Part shown: positions 33,516 to 40,421 of the stretch, piece by piece
Layout: every line of letters starts with the position of its first letter
Numbering within the stretch: the stretch's first letter is position 1
Origin: an uncultured Collinsella sp.
Lineage (GTDB): Bacteria; Actinomycetota; Coriobacteriia; Coriobacteriales; Coriobacteriaceae
Assembly: GCA_947001705.1 (NCBI GenBank)
Contig: CAMQHT010000011.1
Span: 1-55,435 of the forward strand
DNA length: 55,435 nt
Direction of reading: 5' to 3'
Position numbers and translations under genes: made by a program
The notes under the pieces: model-generated
The model's input: the letters and a program-made list of their open reading frames with translations, nothing else
Database searches by the model: none
What the model was told of the DNA's origin: nothing

Positions 33516-34222
33516 AAATCCTTGCCATAGCCGATACCGAAGAACGATGCCTATGGGAGTGCTTTCGCAAGGAGCGCTTTGAGGGTATCGACCTGATTCT
33601 GTCTGCTGGCGATCTGGACCCGGATTATCTTGAGTTTTTGGTCACGGTCATCAACAAACCGCTCATCTACGTACGCGGCAATCACGATGACCGCTATGCA
33701 CGTCATGCACCGGGCGGCTGCATTTGTGTCGAAGACACCGTGTACGTGTATCGCGGCGTCCGCATTGCGGGGCTTGGCGGCTCCATGCGCTACCGAGACG
33801 GTGCCAACATGTATACCGAGCGCGAGATGACCAAGCGTGTGCGCAAGCTGTCCCGCAAAGTGAGGATGGTCGGCGGCTGCGACATTCTGCTGAGCCATGC
33901 ACCCGCCGCCGGCGTGGGCGATCTGGATGATCTGCCGCATCGAGGATTCGAATGCTTTAACACAGCACTCGAATCCTGGAATCCCGACTACATGGTGCAC
34001 GGGCATGTGCACCAATGCTATGGTCGCGACTTTCAACGCGAACATCAGCACGCATGCGGGGCAACGATCATCAACGCCTGCGGCTATACGCAGTTTGAGC
34101 TGGACGAAGCGCGCTACCCCATCCGTGGCTGGCAGGCAGCCTGGCTCAATTCGCAAACCATGCGCCGCGAGCTCAAGCGCCACGAGGCAATCGAGTCCTC
34201 TACCGCCAGAACACCCTGGTAA
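33512..34222 (+). CDS. Metallophosphoesterase (calcineurin-like)
   Basis: 236-aa cytosolic protein of the calcineurin-like phosphoesterase fold. Motifs are D8 (IADTE), GD at 33-34, GNHDD (56-60), LLSHAP and the C-terminal GHVH. The first motif is normally D-x-H; here it reads D-T-E, so one metal ligand is changed. It overlaps the upstream ParB/BMP protein by four bases, implying tight co-production. A substrate bound by the partner, such as a nucleotide, is a reasonable guess but not shown. Its stop lies in the downstream palindromic terminator. Confidence 0.85.
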   Translation: MKILAIADTEERCLWECFRKERFEGIDLILSAGDLDPDYLEFLVTVINKPLIYVRGNHDDRYARHAPGGCICVEDTVYVYRGVRIAGLGGSMRYRDGANMYTEREMTKRVRKLSRKVRMVGGCDILLSHAPAAGVGDLDDLPHRGFECFNTALESWNPDYMVHGHVHQCYGRDFQREHQHACGATIINACGYTQFELDEARYPIRGWQAAWLNSQTMRRELKRHEAIESSTARTPW

Positions 34223-34259
34223 CCGCCACAAAGGGGACAGGCACCTTTGTGGCGGTTTT
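34221..34259 (+). terminator. GGGACAG-family terminator after the metallophosphoesterase
   Basis: AACCGCCACAAAGG / CCTTTGTGGCGGTT perfect 14-bp arms followed by TT. The core is the same as at 31504, with C in place of T in the right arm so pairing is perfect. It overlaps the upstream stop codon. Confidence 0.88.
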
Positions 34260-34270
34260 GGCCCGAGATA

Positions 34271-34313
34271 GCAAGAAACCCGGTCCTGCACGAGGCAGAA
34301 CCGGGTTTCTTTA
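34271..34313 (-). terminator. Terminator of the rplKA transcript
   Basis: GAAACCCGGT / ACCGGGTTTC 10-bp stem with a 15-base loop and TTTCTT at the 3' side on the minus strand, 35 bases past rplA. Confidence 0.8.
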
Positions 34314-34347
34314 GCAATGCTTGCTTTGCTCAGGCAGTAACTAAAAG

Positions 34348-35055
34348 TTACTCAGCCAGGAAGTCGCGCTGGACAGCGGGATCGACCTTGACGCCAGGGC
34401 CCATGGTGGAAGACACGGAGATGGACTTGACGTACTTGCCCTTAGCAGAAGAGGGCTTGACGCGCAGGATCTCGGTGTACAGGGCAGCGTAGTTCTCGAC
34501 GAGCTGCTGCTCGGTGAAGGACTTCTTGCCCAGGGGCACGTGGCAGATGCCGTAGCGGTCGGCGCGGTACTCAACGCGGCCAGCCTTGAGCTCGGAGACC
34601 ATCTTGGCGACGTCCATGGTCACGGTGCCGAGCTTGGGGTTCGGCATGAGGCCACGGGGACCAAGGATCTTACCGATGCGGCCAACCTTGGCCATCATGT
34701 TCGGCGTAGCGATAGCGGCGTCGAAGTTGATCTCGCCCTTCTGAATCTGGGCGACAAGCTCGTCGGAACCGATGATGTCGGCGCCGGCAGCCTCAGCCTC
34801 GCGGGCCTTCTCGCCCTCGGCGAAGACGGCAACACGAACGGTCTTGCCGGTGCCGTGGGGCAGGGAGATGGAACCACGGATGTTCTGGTCAGCCTTACGA
34901 GTATCGATGCCCAGACGGAAGTGGGCCTCGACGGTCTCGTCGAACTTGGCGGTGTCGAGCTCCTTAATGAGCTTGGCAGCCTGAAGGGGGGTGTAGAGCG
35001 TGGCGCGATCGATCTTCTCGGCAGCGGCGTTATAGCTCTTACCATGCTTAGCCAT
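34348..35055 (-). CDS. rplA: 50S ribosomal protein L1
   Basis: Binds 23S rRNA at the mobile L1 stalk and is classically an autoregulator of rplKA. 235 aa. The family signature (IGKILGPRGLMPNPKLGTVT) is present near residue 125. Two ATGs are possible; the second (35055) has AGGAGG 8 bases upstream and is chosen, since the first overlaps the ribosome-binding site. It lies 117 bases after rplK and is last in the rpmG-secE-nusG-rplK-rplA run. Confidence 0.97.
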   Translation of the reverse strand: MAKHGKSYNAAAEKIDRATLYTPLQAAKLIKELDTAKFDETVEAHFRLGIDTRKADQNIRGSISLPHGTGKTVRVAVFAEGEKAREAEAAGADIIGSDELVAQIQKGEINFDAAIATPNMMAKVGRIGKILGPRGLMPNPKLGTVTMDVAKMVSELKAGRVEYRADRYGICHVPLGKKSFTEQQLVENYAALYTEILRVKPSSAKGKYVKSISVSSTMGPGVKVDPAVQRDFLAE

Positions 35056-35172
35056 GTGCATTACCTCCTGTGGTTAAACGGGCGTGAGCCCTCCCACATC
35101 GTATCGTGTGCCCTATTGCACACATTTAACGGGCGCCCAGGTCGGAGCACCCGTCGTTACCATAAGAAATCG

Positions 35173-35601
35173 CTACTCAGCGATGGTGACGCCCATGGAA
35201 CGGGCGGTACCGGCGATGATCTTCTTGGCGGCGTCAATGTCGTTGGCATTGAGGTCCGGCATCTTGATCTCGGCGATCTTGGTGAGCTGCTCCTGGGAGA
35301 GCTGACCAACCTTGTCGGCCTGGGGCTTAGCGGAACCAGACTTGAGGTTCAGCTCCTTCTTGATGAGGTGAGCCGCCGGCGGGGTCTTGGTGATGAAGGA
35401 GAAGGACTTATCCTCGTAGACAGAGATCTCAACGGGGATGATGTCACCCTTCTTGTCCTGCGTCTCGGCGTTAAAGGCCTGGCAGAACTGCATGATGTTC
35501 ACGCCAGCGGCGCCCAGGGCGGGGCCGACGGGAGGAGCGGGGTTAGCTGCACCAGCAGGAATCTGGAGCTTAATGACGTTGGCAACCTTCTTCTCAGCCA
35601 T
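35173..35601 (-). CDS. rplK: 50S ribosomal protein L11
   Basis: GTPase-centre protein of the large subunit, 142 aa. It begins KVIKLQI-like (VANVIKLQIPAGAANPAPPVGPALG) with the proline-rich hinge, and ends in the rRNA-binding domain GTARSMGVTI. ATG 35601 follows AAAGGA by 6 bases; the ATG two codons earlier overlaps the ribosome-binding site. It is 120 bases downstream of nusG. Confidence 0.97.
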   Translation of the reverse strand: MAEKKVANVIKLQIPAGAANPAPPVGPALGAAGVNIMQFCQAFNAETQDKKGDIIPVEISVYEDKSFSFITKTPPAAHLIKKELNLKSGSAKPQADKVGQLSQEQLTKIAEIKMPDLNANDIDAAKKIIAGTARSMGVTIAE

Positions 35602-35721
35602 GGTCATTCCTTTCGAATCACGAGTGTGAAGTACTTGCTATATCGTAAGCACGCACGTGTTAGAAGCACTCCTGAGATGAGCAGTCACAGAAGAAGCACG
35701 CTCGCGCGAACGGACAAAAAC

Positions 35722-36258
35722 TTAAGCGATGACAGCGACCTGGTTAAAGTCGAGCTCGACCGGCGTCTCGCGGCCAAAGATCATCAGCGTGACCTTGAGC
35801 TTGCCAGCCTCGGTGTTAACCTCGGAGACCTTGCCATCAAAGTCGGTAAGCGGGCCATCGGTGACGCGGACGGACGTGCCGACCTGAATATCAACCGAGG
35901 TGCGCTTGGGCGAATCGCCCTTACCGGGACGACGAGTCATCTTATTGTACTCGTCACGGGAAAGCGGAGCGGGCTTGCCGTTGCCGCCCAGGAAACCGGT
36001 GACGCCAGGCGTGTTACGAACGCACGTCCAAGCGTCGTCATCCATTTCCATGCGAACCAGGACATAACCCGGGAAGATCTTAGAATCCTTGGTCTCACGC
36101 TTGCCACCCTCTTTAATCTCGGTGACGCGCTCCATAGGAATCTCGATATCAAAGATACGGTCCTGCATGCCCATAGTCTCGATGCGATGCTCGAGATCGG
36201 ACTTAACGCGGTTCTCGTATCCAGAGTAAGTGTGAACGACGTACCAACGCTTAGACAT
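35722..36258 (-). CDS. nusG: Transcription termination/antitermination protein NusG
   Basis: 178 aa. The N-terminal NGN domain (KRWYVVHTYSGYENRVKSDL, FPGYVLVRM) contacts RNA polymerase and a C-terminal KOW domain (VRVTDGPLTDFDGKVSEVN) links to Rho or S10. ATG 36258 follows GAGGGG, and only 3 bases separate it from the secE stop, so the two are coupled. Confidence 0.97.
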   Translation of the reverse strand: MSKRWYVVHTYSGYENRVKSDLEHRIETMGMQDRIFDIEIPMERVTEIKEGGKRETKDSKIFPGYVLVRMEMDDDAWTCVRNTPGVTGFLGGNGKPAPLSRDEYNKMTRRPGKGDSPKRTSVDIQVGTSVRVTDGPLTDFDGKVSEVNTEAGKLKVTLMIFGRETPVELDFNQVAVIA

Positions 36259-36261
36259 GGT

Positions 36262-36600
36262 TTAGCCCCTCAATCCAGAGAACAGAGCAAGAGCCTCGCC
36301 AAAGCCAGCATCGAGCAGAGCGATGACGACGCCGACGACGATCAGAGAAGCGCAAACGACGACCGAGTAGTTCACGAGCTCCTTCTTATCGGGCCACGTG
36401 ACACGCTTCATCTCGGACTTCACCGAAGCGAAATACTTCTTGGTGCGGGCGAAGAAACCAGGCTTCTCGTTCTTCTTAGACTTCGCAGCCTTCTCGCTCT
36501 TCTTGGCAACGGCCTTCTTGGCCTCAACCTTGGAGTTGGCGGCAGCGTTGTTGGCAGGTGCCGGCTGCTGTGCCTTCTTCTTGTTCTTCTTGTTGGCCAT
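36262..36600 (-). CDS. secE: Preprotein translocase subunit SecE
   Basis: 112-aa single-pass membrane protein of the SecYEG channel. A long Lys/Ala-rich cytosolic tail (residues 1-50) precedes the conserved amphipathic segment SVKSEMKRVTWPDKKEL and one transmembrane helix at about 77-98. The extended basic N-terminus is usual in Actinobacteria. It follows tRNA-Trp and rpmG on the same strand and is coupled to nusG. Confidence 0.95.
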   Translation of the reverse strand: MANKKNKKKAQQPAPANNAAANSKVEAKKAVAKKSEKAAKSKKNEKPGFFARTKKYFASVKSEMKRVTWPDKKELVNYSVVVCASLIVVGVVIALLDAGFGEALALFSGLRG

Positions 36601-36676
36601 TTGGGTTACCTCCGCGCAATGCGCTTATACATGAGTAAACCGTAAGCCCCCAAGTGGGAGCTTACGGAATAATGAC

Positions 36677-36752
36677 TGGCACGCCAGGAAGGACTCGAAC
36701 CCTCAACACTCGGTTTTGGAGACCGATGCTCTACCAATTGAACTACTGGCGT
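36677..36752 (-). tRNA. tRNA-Trp (CCA)
   Basis: A 76-base cloverleaf with acceptor ACGCCAG/CTGGCGT, anticodon loop CTCCAAA giving CCA, T-loop GGTTCGAGTCC, and encoded 3' CCA. It lies between rpmG and secE and is probably processed from their shared transcript. Confidence 0.96.
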
Positions 36753-36765
36753 ATATGACTAGAGA

Positions 36766-36915
36766 CTAGCGAGTCTCTTTGTGCAGCGTGTGGTGACGGC
36801 ACCAGGGGCAATACTTCTTGATCTCCATACGATCAGGCATGGTCGACTTGTTCTTGGTGGTCGTATAGTTGCGGCGCTTGCACTCAGTGCACGCAAGAGT
36901 AACTAGAGTACGCAT
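36766..36915 (-). CDS. rpmG: 50S ribosomal protein L33, zinc-binding form
   Basis: 49-aa large-subunit protein. Two Cys pairs, CTEC and CPWC, make this the zinc-binding (C+) paralogue. The protein reads MRTLVTLACTECKRR at the start and ends HHTLHKETR. It is first gene after a strong promoter and is followed by tRNA-Trp and secE-nusG, the common bacterial arrangement. Confidence 0.95.
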   Translation of the reverse strand: MRTLVTLACTECKRRNYTTTKNKSTMPDRMEIKKYCPWCRHHTLHKETR

Positions 36916-36960
36916 GTATCCTGAACCTTTCATTTCCGCCCCGTACGGGCACGAGTTGTT

Positions 36961-36990
36961 ACTTTATCAGCTCCACGTAAGTGCTGTCAA
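36961..36990 (-). promoter_or_regulatory. Strong promoter of rpmG-trnW-secE-nusG
   Basis: TTGACA (36990-36985) and TAAAGT (36966-36961) with an 18-base spacer on the minus strand, about 45 bases upstream of rpmG. Confidence 0.85.
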
Positions 36991-37130
36991 TGAAAACCTC
37001 GAGTCAATTGGTTCTCGGTGGATCCATTCATATTTGGAACACATCAATGAAGCCATCGAGATCTAATCGACGGTGCATCCAGGACCATTATCGATCCTCT
37101 CGACACCAGCAACGGCTCAACATCCATTGC

Positions 37131-37170
37131 AGAAAAGAACCCGGCACCCATATAAGTGCCGGGTTCTCTA
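37131..37170 (-). terminator. Terminator of tuf
   Basis: GAACCCGGCAC / GTGCCGGGTTC 11-bp stem with an 8-base loop, followed by TTTTC on the minus strand, 28 bases after tuf. Confidence 0.9.
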
Positions 37171-37194
37171 AGTCAGCTATATCAAAGAGCTAAT

Positions 37195-38385
37195 TTACTC
37201 AATGATCGTGGAGACGATGCCCGAACCGACGGTGTGGCCACCCTCGCGGATAGCGAAGCGCAGGCCCTCCTCCATGGCGATCGGGTGGATGAGGTCGCCC
37301 TCGATGGTGATGTGGTCACCAGGCATAGCCATCTCGGTGCCCTCGGGGAGCTTGACCGTACCGGTAACGTCGGTGGTACGGAAGTAGAACTGAGGACGAT
37401 AACCATCGAAGAACGGGGTGTGACGGCCGCCCTCCTCCTTGGTCAGAACGTAGATCTCACCGGTGAACTTGGTGTGCGGGGTAACCGAACCGGGCTTGCA
37501 GAGAACCTGGCCGCGCTCGATGTCCTCGCGCTTGATGCCGCGGAGCAGCAGACCGACGTTGTCGCCAGCCTCGCAGAAGTCCATGGACTTACGGAACATC
37601 TCGATACCGGTAACGACGGTGTTCTGGGTATCCTTGATGCCGACGATCTCGACGGGCTCGTTGAGCTTGAGCTCACCGCGCTCGACACGACCGGTAGCAA
37701 CGGTACCACGGCCGGAGATGGTCATAACGTCCTCAACGGCCATCAGGAACGGGAGGTCGTTGTTACGAGCAGGCGTCGGGATGTACTCGTCGACGGCGTT
37801 CATGAGCTCGCGGATAGCGTCCATCCACTTGGCGTCGCCCTCGAGAGCGCCCAGAGCGGAACCACGGATGACGGGGATGTCGTCGCCGGGGAAATCGTAC
37901 TCGGAGAGGAGCTCACGGGTCTCCATCTCGACGAGGTCGATGAGCTCGTCATCGTCGACCATGTCGCACTTGTTCAGGAAGACGACGATGTAGGGAACGC
38001 CGACCTGACGGGCGAGCAGAATGTGCTCGCGGGTCTGAGCCATGGGGCCGTCGGTGGCGGCGATGACCAGGATAGCGCCGTCCATCTGAGCAGCACCGGA
38101 GATCATGTTCTTGACGTAGTCAGCGTGGCCCGGGCAGTCAACGTGAGCGTAGTGACGGGCAGCAGTCTCGTACTCGACGTGGGAGACGGAGATCGTAATG
38201 CCACGCTCGCGCTCCTCGGGAGCCTTGTCGATGTTCTCGAACGCAGTGAAGTCAGCCTTGCAGCCCTCGGTCTCGGAGAGAACCTTGGTGATGGCAGCGG
38301 TCAGCGTGGTCTTGCCGTGGTCGACGTGACCAATGGTGCCGATGTTAACATGCGGCTTAGTGCGCTCAAACTTCTCTTTGGCCAT
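37195..38385 (-). CDS. tuf: Elongation factor Tu
   Basis: GTPase that delivers aminoacyl-tRNA to the ribosome; 396 aa. G1 GHVDHGKT (19-26), G3 DCPGH and G4 NKCD are intact, followed by the two beta-barrel domains. ATG 38385 has GAGGAGG 5 bases upstream; a longer frame starting at 38454 has no support. It follows three tRNA genes on the same strand and is not next to fusA as in the str operon, an arrangement reminiscent of tRNA-tufB operons. Confidence 0.98.
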   Translation of the reverse strand: MAKEKFERTKPHVNIGTIGHVDHGKTTLTAAITKVLSETEGCKADFTAFENIDKAPEERERGITISVSHVEYETAARHYAHVDCPGHADYVKNMISGAAQMDGAILVIAATDGPMAQTREHILLARQVGVPYIVVFLNKCDMVDDDELIDLVEMETRELLSEYDFPGDDIPVIRGSALGALEGDAKWMDAIRELMNAVDEYIPTPARNNDLPFLMAVEDVMTISGRGTVATGRVERGELKLNEPVEIVGIKDTQNTVVTGIEMFRKSMDFCEAGDNVGLLLRGIKREDIERGQVLCKPGSVTPHTKFTGEIYVLTKEEGGRHTPFFDGYRPQFYFRTTDVTGTVKLPEGTEMAMPGDHITIEGDLIHPIAMEEGLRFAIREGGHTVGSGIVSTIIE

Positions 38386-38481
38386 AAAGCCCTCCTCTAA
38401 ACAGGTCGTCCCCGGACGGGACTTTGCCTTTATACCATAGTGGCCTCTCAACATACTATTGAGAAGCCACCGTGTTACCTA

Positions 38482-38558
38482 TGGTAGCGGTGACTGGATT
38501 CGAACCAGTGACGCCACGGGTATGAACCGTGTGCTCTAACCAACTGAGCTACACCGCC
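38482..38558 (-). tRNA. tRNA-Met (CAT), elongator type
   Basis: 77-base cloverleaf GGCGGTG...CACCGCT with anticodon loop TTCATAC and encoded CCA. The anticodon stem lacks the three consecutive G-C pairs of initiator tRNA, so it is the elongator form. It lies between tRNA-Thr and tuf. Confidence 0.93.
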
Positions 38559-38561
38559 GGA

Positions 38562-38637
38562 TGGAGCCTGCAACCAGACTTGAACTGGTGACCTCTTCGT
38601 TACCAACGAAGTGCTCTACCGACTGAGCTATACAGGC
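38562..38637 (-). tRNA. tRNA-Thr (GGT)
   Basis: 76-base cloverleaf GCCTGTA...TGCAGGC, anticodon loop TTGGTAA giving GGT, with encoded CCA. It is second in the Tyr-Thr-Met-tuf transcript, 3 bases from tRNA-Met. Confidence 0.95.
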
Positions 38638-38647
38638 ACTTGACGGG

Positions 38648-38729
38648 TGGGAGCTATAGGATTCGAACCTATGTAGGCAGAGCCAACGGGTTTACAGCCC
38701 GTCCCCATTAACCACTCGGGCAAACTCCC
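38648..38729 (-). tRNA. tRNA-Tyr (GTA)
   Basis: Class II tRNA with a long variable arm, acceptor GGGAGTT/AGCTCCC and anticodon loop CTGTAAA giving GTA. The 3' CCA is not encoded (CCC follows the discriminator A), unlike its neighbours. Confidence 0.94.
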
Positions 38730-38791
38730 AATCGTTCAAGTATCCGCAGGTCCTTTGGTCTTTTGGACCGCCGCCCCCGCGAACAAAAAAG

Positions 38792-38821
38792 ATAATACGA
38801 TGCAACCTTGGGGGCTGTCAA
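38792..38821 (-). promoter_or_regulatory. Strong promoter of the tRNA-Tyr/Thr/Met-tuf operon
   Basis: TTGACA (38821-38816) and TATTAT (38797-38792) with an 18-base spacer on the minus strand, about 60 bases before tRNA-Tyr. Confidence 0.88.
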
Positions 38822-39035
38822 CGAAAACCTCTAGATACACGGTTCCGGGCGTATCTATATAGCCGTGACCTGCGGTTTTATTGAGTTTGGATATGAAGGA
38901 CGGTGGTTTTGGATACAGAGGTGACGTTTCCCAAGGTAACACTTTGGTGTAGTGGAGTACACCTTCAGGATCGAACTTCGATAACGGCTTATTTGCACCT
39001 ATATATAGGTCGAGATCGGGCTTCCGCGGCAGATT

Positions 39036-39158
39036 CGAGCGTGGATTTTCTCCCGTTTGAAATCGAGCGTGGATAATCTCCCACTATTGGCGTGCCCCCA
39101 AGGCCAAAGTGGCAGATTATCCACGATCATTCACTAAGCGGGAGATTTTCCACGCTCG
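39036..39158. repeat. Nested GTGGATAATC-family element
   Basis: Outer arms CGAGCGTGGATTTTCTCCCG (39036-39055) and complement of 39139-39158 match at 17 of 20. Inner arms CGTGGATAATCTCCCAC (39067-39083) and 39109-39125 match at 16 of 17. TTGG/CCAA lies at the centre, and an extra half-copy GATAATCCACGCTC lies at 39165-39178. Confidence 0.85.
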
Positions 39159-39212
39159 TACGTCCGATAATCCACGCTCAGGGGGGGGCAGCCGAGCTCG
39201 ACACGGCTTTTG

Positions 39213-39267
39213 TCTCGATCTGTAACATATAGAGAACATTTTCTCCCCTATCTGTTACAGGTCGAGA
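39213..39267. repeat. GATCTGTAACA-family palindrome, copy 1
   Basis: TCTCGATCTGTAACA (39213-39227) pairs with TGTTACAGGTCGAGA (39253-39267), with one G-T pair. It belongs to the same family as the copy at 39292. Confidence 0.85.
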
Positions 39268-39291
39268 TATTACGCAGAGACCTCCGCTTAC

Positions 39292-39346
39292 GTCTCATTC
39301 TGTAACAGTAAGAAAGGTTTTCAGCTTCTTCGTGTTACAGATCGAG
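39292..39346. repeat. GATCTGTAACA-family palindrome, copy 2
   Basis: CTCATTCTGTAACA pairs with TGTTACAGATCGAG across an inner AAGAAAG/CTTCTT stem. The core TCTGTAACA is shared with copy 1 while the loops differ. Confidence 0.8.
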
Positions 39347-39402
39347 TCAAACCTGAAGCTTGGTTGGCGCCAAACACGCTGACTTATCGACATAAATAGA
39401 AA

Positions 39403-39433
39403 CGGGCCCTGTCCCTCAGGGGGACAGGGCCCG
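39403..39433 (-). terminator. GGGACAG-family terminator of tRNA-Thr (TGT)
   Basis: Perfect 13-bp arms CGGGCCCTGTCCC (39403-39415) / GGGACAGGGCCCG (39421-39433), with TTTCTATTT following on the minus strand, just past the tRNA-Thr 3' end. Confidence 0.88.
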
Positions 39434-39442
39434 AAACTCTCA

Positions 39443-39517
39443 TGGAGCCAGTGACAGGAATCGAACCTGCAACCCACTGATTACAAATCAGTTGCGCTAC
39501 CGTTGCGCCACACTGGC
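39443..39517 (-). tRNA. tRNA-Thr (TGT)
   Basis: 75-base cloverleaf GCCAGTG...CACTGGC, anticodon loop TTTGTAA giving TGT, with encoded CCA. It is a single-gene unit with a palindromic terminator. Confidence 0.95.
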
Positions 39518-39601
39518 ACACTTGGCGCTTTCGCGCGAAGCCAGTTAAGAATAAAGGAATTGCGGACGAGGCGCAACAGACCCTTCGACCGACCATATCT
39601 C

Positions 39602-39629
39602 AAAACTATTCGTCAGAACGAATAGTTTT
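39602..39629. repeat. AACTATTC-family hairpin, copy 1
   Basis: AAAACTATTCGT / ACGAATAGTTTT perfect 12-bp arms with a 4-base loop. Confidence 0.9.
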
Positions 39630-39631
39630 AT

Positions 39632-39670
39632 CCGTTCGCCAAAACCAAAAACTATTCGTTTTGGCGACGG
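39632..39670. repeat. AACTATTC-family hairpin, copy 2
   Basis: CGCCAAAAC (39637-39645) / GTTTTGGCG (39658-39666) perfect 9-bp arms, extended by CCGT/ACGG with mismatch. The loop carries a third copy of AAAACTATTC. Confidence 0.88.
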
Positions 39671-39671
39671 C

Positions 39672-39702
39672 AACCCACAGTCCGTTGATTACAAATCAAC
39701 GG
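39672..39702 (-). other. tRNA-Thr-like fragment
   Basis: On the minus strand TGATTTGTAATCA flanked by pairing CCGTT/AACGG reproduces the tRNA-Thr (TGT) anticodon arm and loop. TGGGTTGC, also in that tRNA, follows after a short insertion. It may be a decayed tRNA copy or an integration scar. Confidence 0.4.
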
Positions 39703-39740
39703 GCCGGCCAATTGGGAAACGGGTCTCTATGGATAATCCC

Positions 39741-40418
39741 CTACCTCCCGCGCAGGGCCTTGAGCTTGGCCAGGGCATCGGGGCTCAGGCGGCTGCCCAG
39801 GGTCATCTTGATCTGCGGAGCTTCCTCTGCCTCGTGAACATCGTTATCTATCTGCTTGATCTCGTCCACCAGCATGCGGCTCGAGATGCGCGTAACGCCC
39901 TTACCCATGACGACGGCCTGGATCGTGCCGTCGCTCGACACCACGGAGCACGCGCGGCCTTCCTCGCGCGCCTCGATGCAGAGCTTCTGCACCACGGTGT
40001 CGGCCGATACGCCCGTCGGCGAAAACTCGATGCGCACGCCGCGGGCCGGCAGGTTGGGGCGCTCGCTGGAGATATTGCCCGCGCCGTCAAACACGATCAC
40101 GGCCTCGTAGCGGCCCTGGGCAAACGCAGCTACGTCATTAATGAGCGCAGTACGAGCCATGTCGTGGACGTCGCTGGAATACGGATCGTCGGAATGGTTG
40201 TACACGAGCTTTTCGTAGCGCGGCGTGCAGTGGATCACGTTGTAGCCGTCGACCACCAGCAGCTCAGGCTTATTGGAGTGCACCGTCGAAACCGGGTCGG
40301 CGATGGCCTGCGCAAACGCATTGCCGCCCACGCCATAGGTCGCGGCCGAAACGATCGGCTTGGCCGAGCCCTCGCCAAAGCGCTTGGCCTTGGACTTGGC
40401 ACGGTTCTTTTTGGACAT
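39741..40418 (-). CDS. rae1: NYN-domain endoribonuclease, YacP/Rae1 family
   Basis: 225-aa protein with a PIN/NYN nuclease fold: LLVVDGYNVIH (about 53-63), VIVFDGAG (about 107-114) and SSDGTIQ (about 160-166) supply the acidic metal site. In Bacillus subtilis the homologue cuts mRNA in the ribosomal A site. The N-terminal basic stretch and C-terminal tail are extra. ATG 40418 follows GGGGGAGGAG by 6 bases and lies 3 bases after rlmB, the same neighbour as in Bacillus. Cleavage specificity here is unknown. Confidence 0.88.
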   Translation of the reverse strand: MSKKNRAKSKAKRFGEGSAKPIVSAATYGVGGNAFAQAIADPVSTVHSNKPELLVVDGYNVIHCTPRYEKLVYNHSDDPYSSDVHDMARTALINDVAAFAQGRYEAVIVFDGAGNISSERPNLPARGVRIEFSPTGVSADTVVQKLCIEAREEGRACSVVSSDGTIQAVVMGKGVTRISSRMLVDEIKQIDNDVHEAEEAPQIKMTLGSRLSPDALAKLKALRGR

Positions 40419-40421
40419 GCG

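Larger units (their letters stand above)
38730..39442. other. 713-base gene-free, palindrome-dense region
   Basis: No credible gene. It contains the tRNA-tuf promoter, a nested GTGGATAATC element, two GATCTGTAACA palindromes and the tRNA-Thr terminator. The segment 38830-39030 shows no structure I can name. Confidence 0.8.

Noticed and set aside
10800..34300. The accessory stretch as a prophage or integrative element
   Set aside because: No integrase, transposase, phage or conjugation gene and no flanking direct repeats were seen. It contains housekeeping genes such as asnS.
38940..39440. Possible CRISPR array
   Set aside because: The repeats are inverted pairs with variable spacing, not regularly spaced direct repeats, and no cas gene is present.
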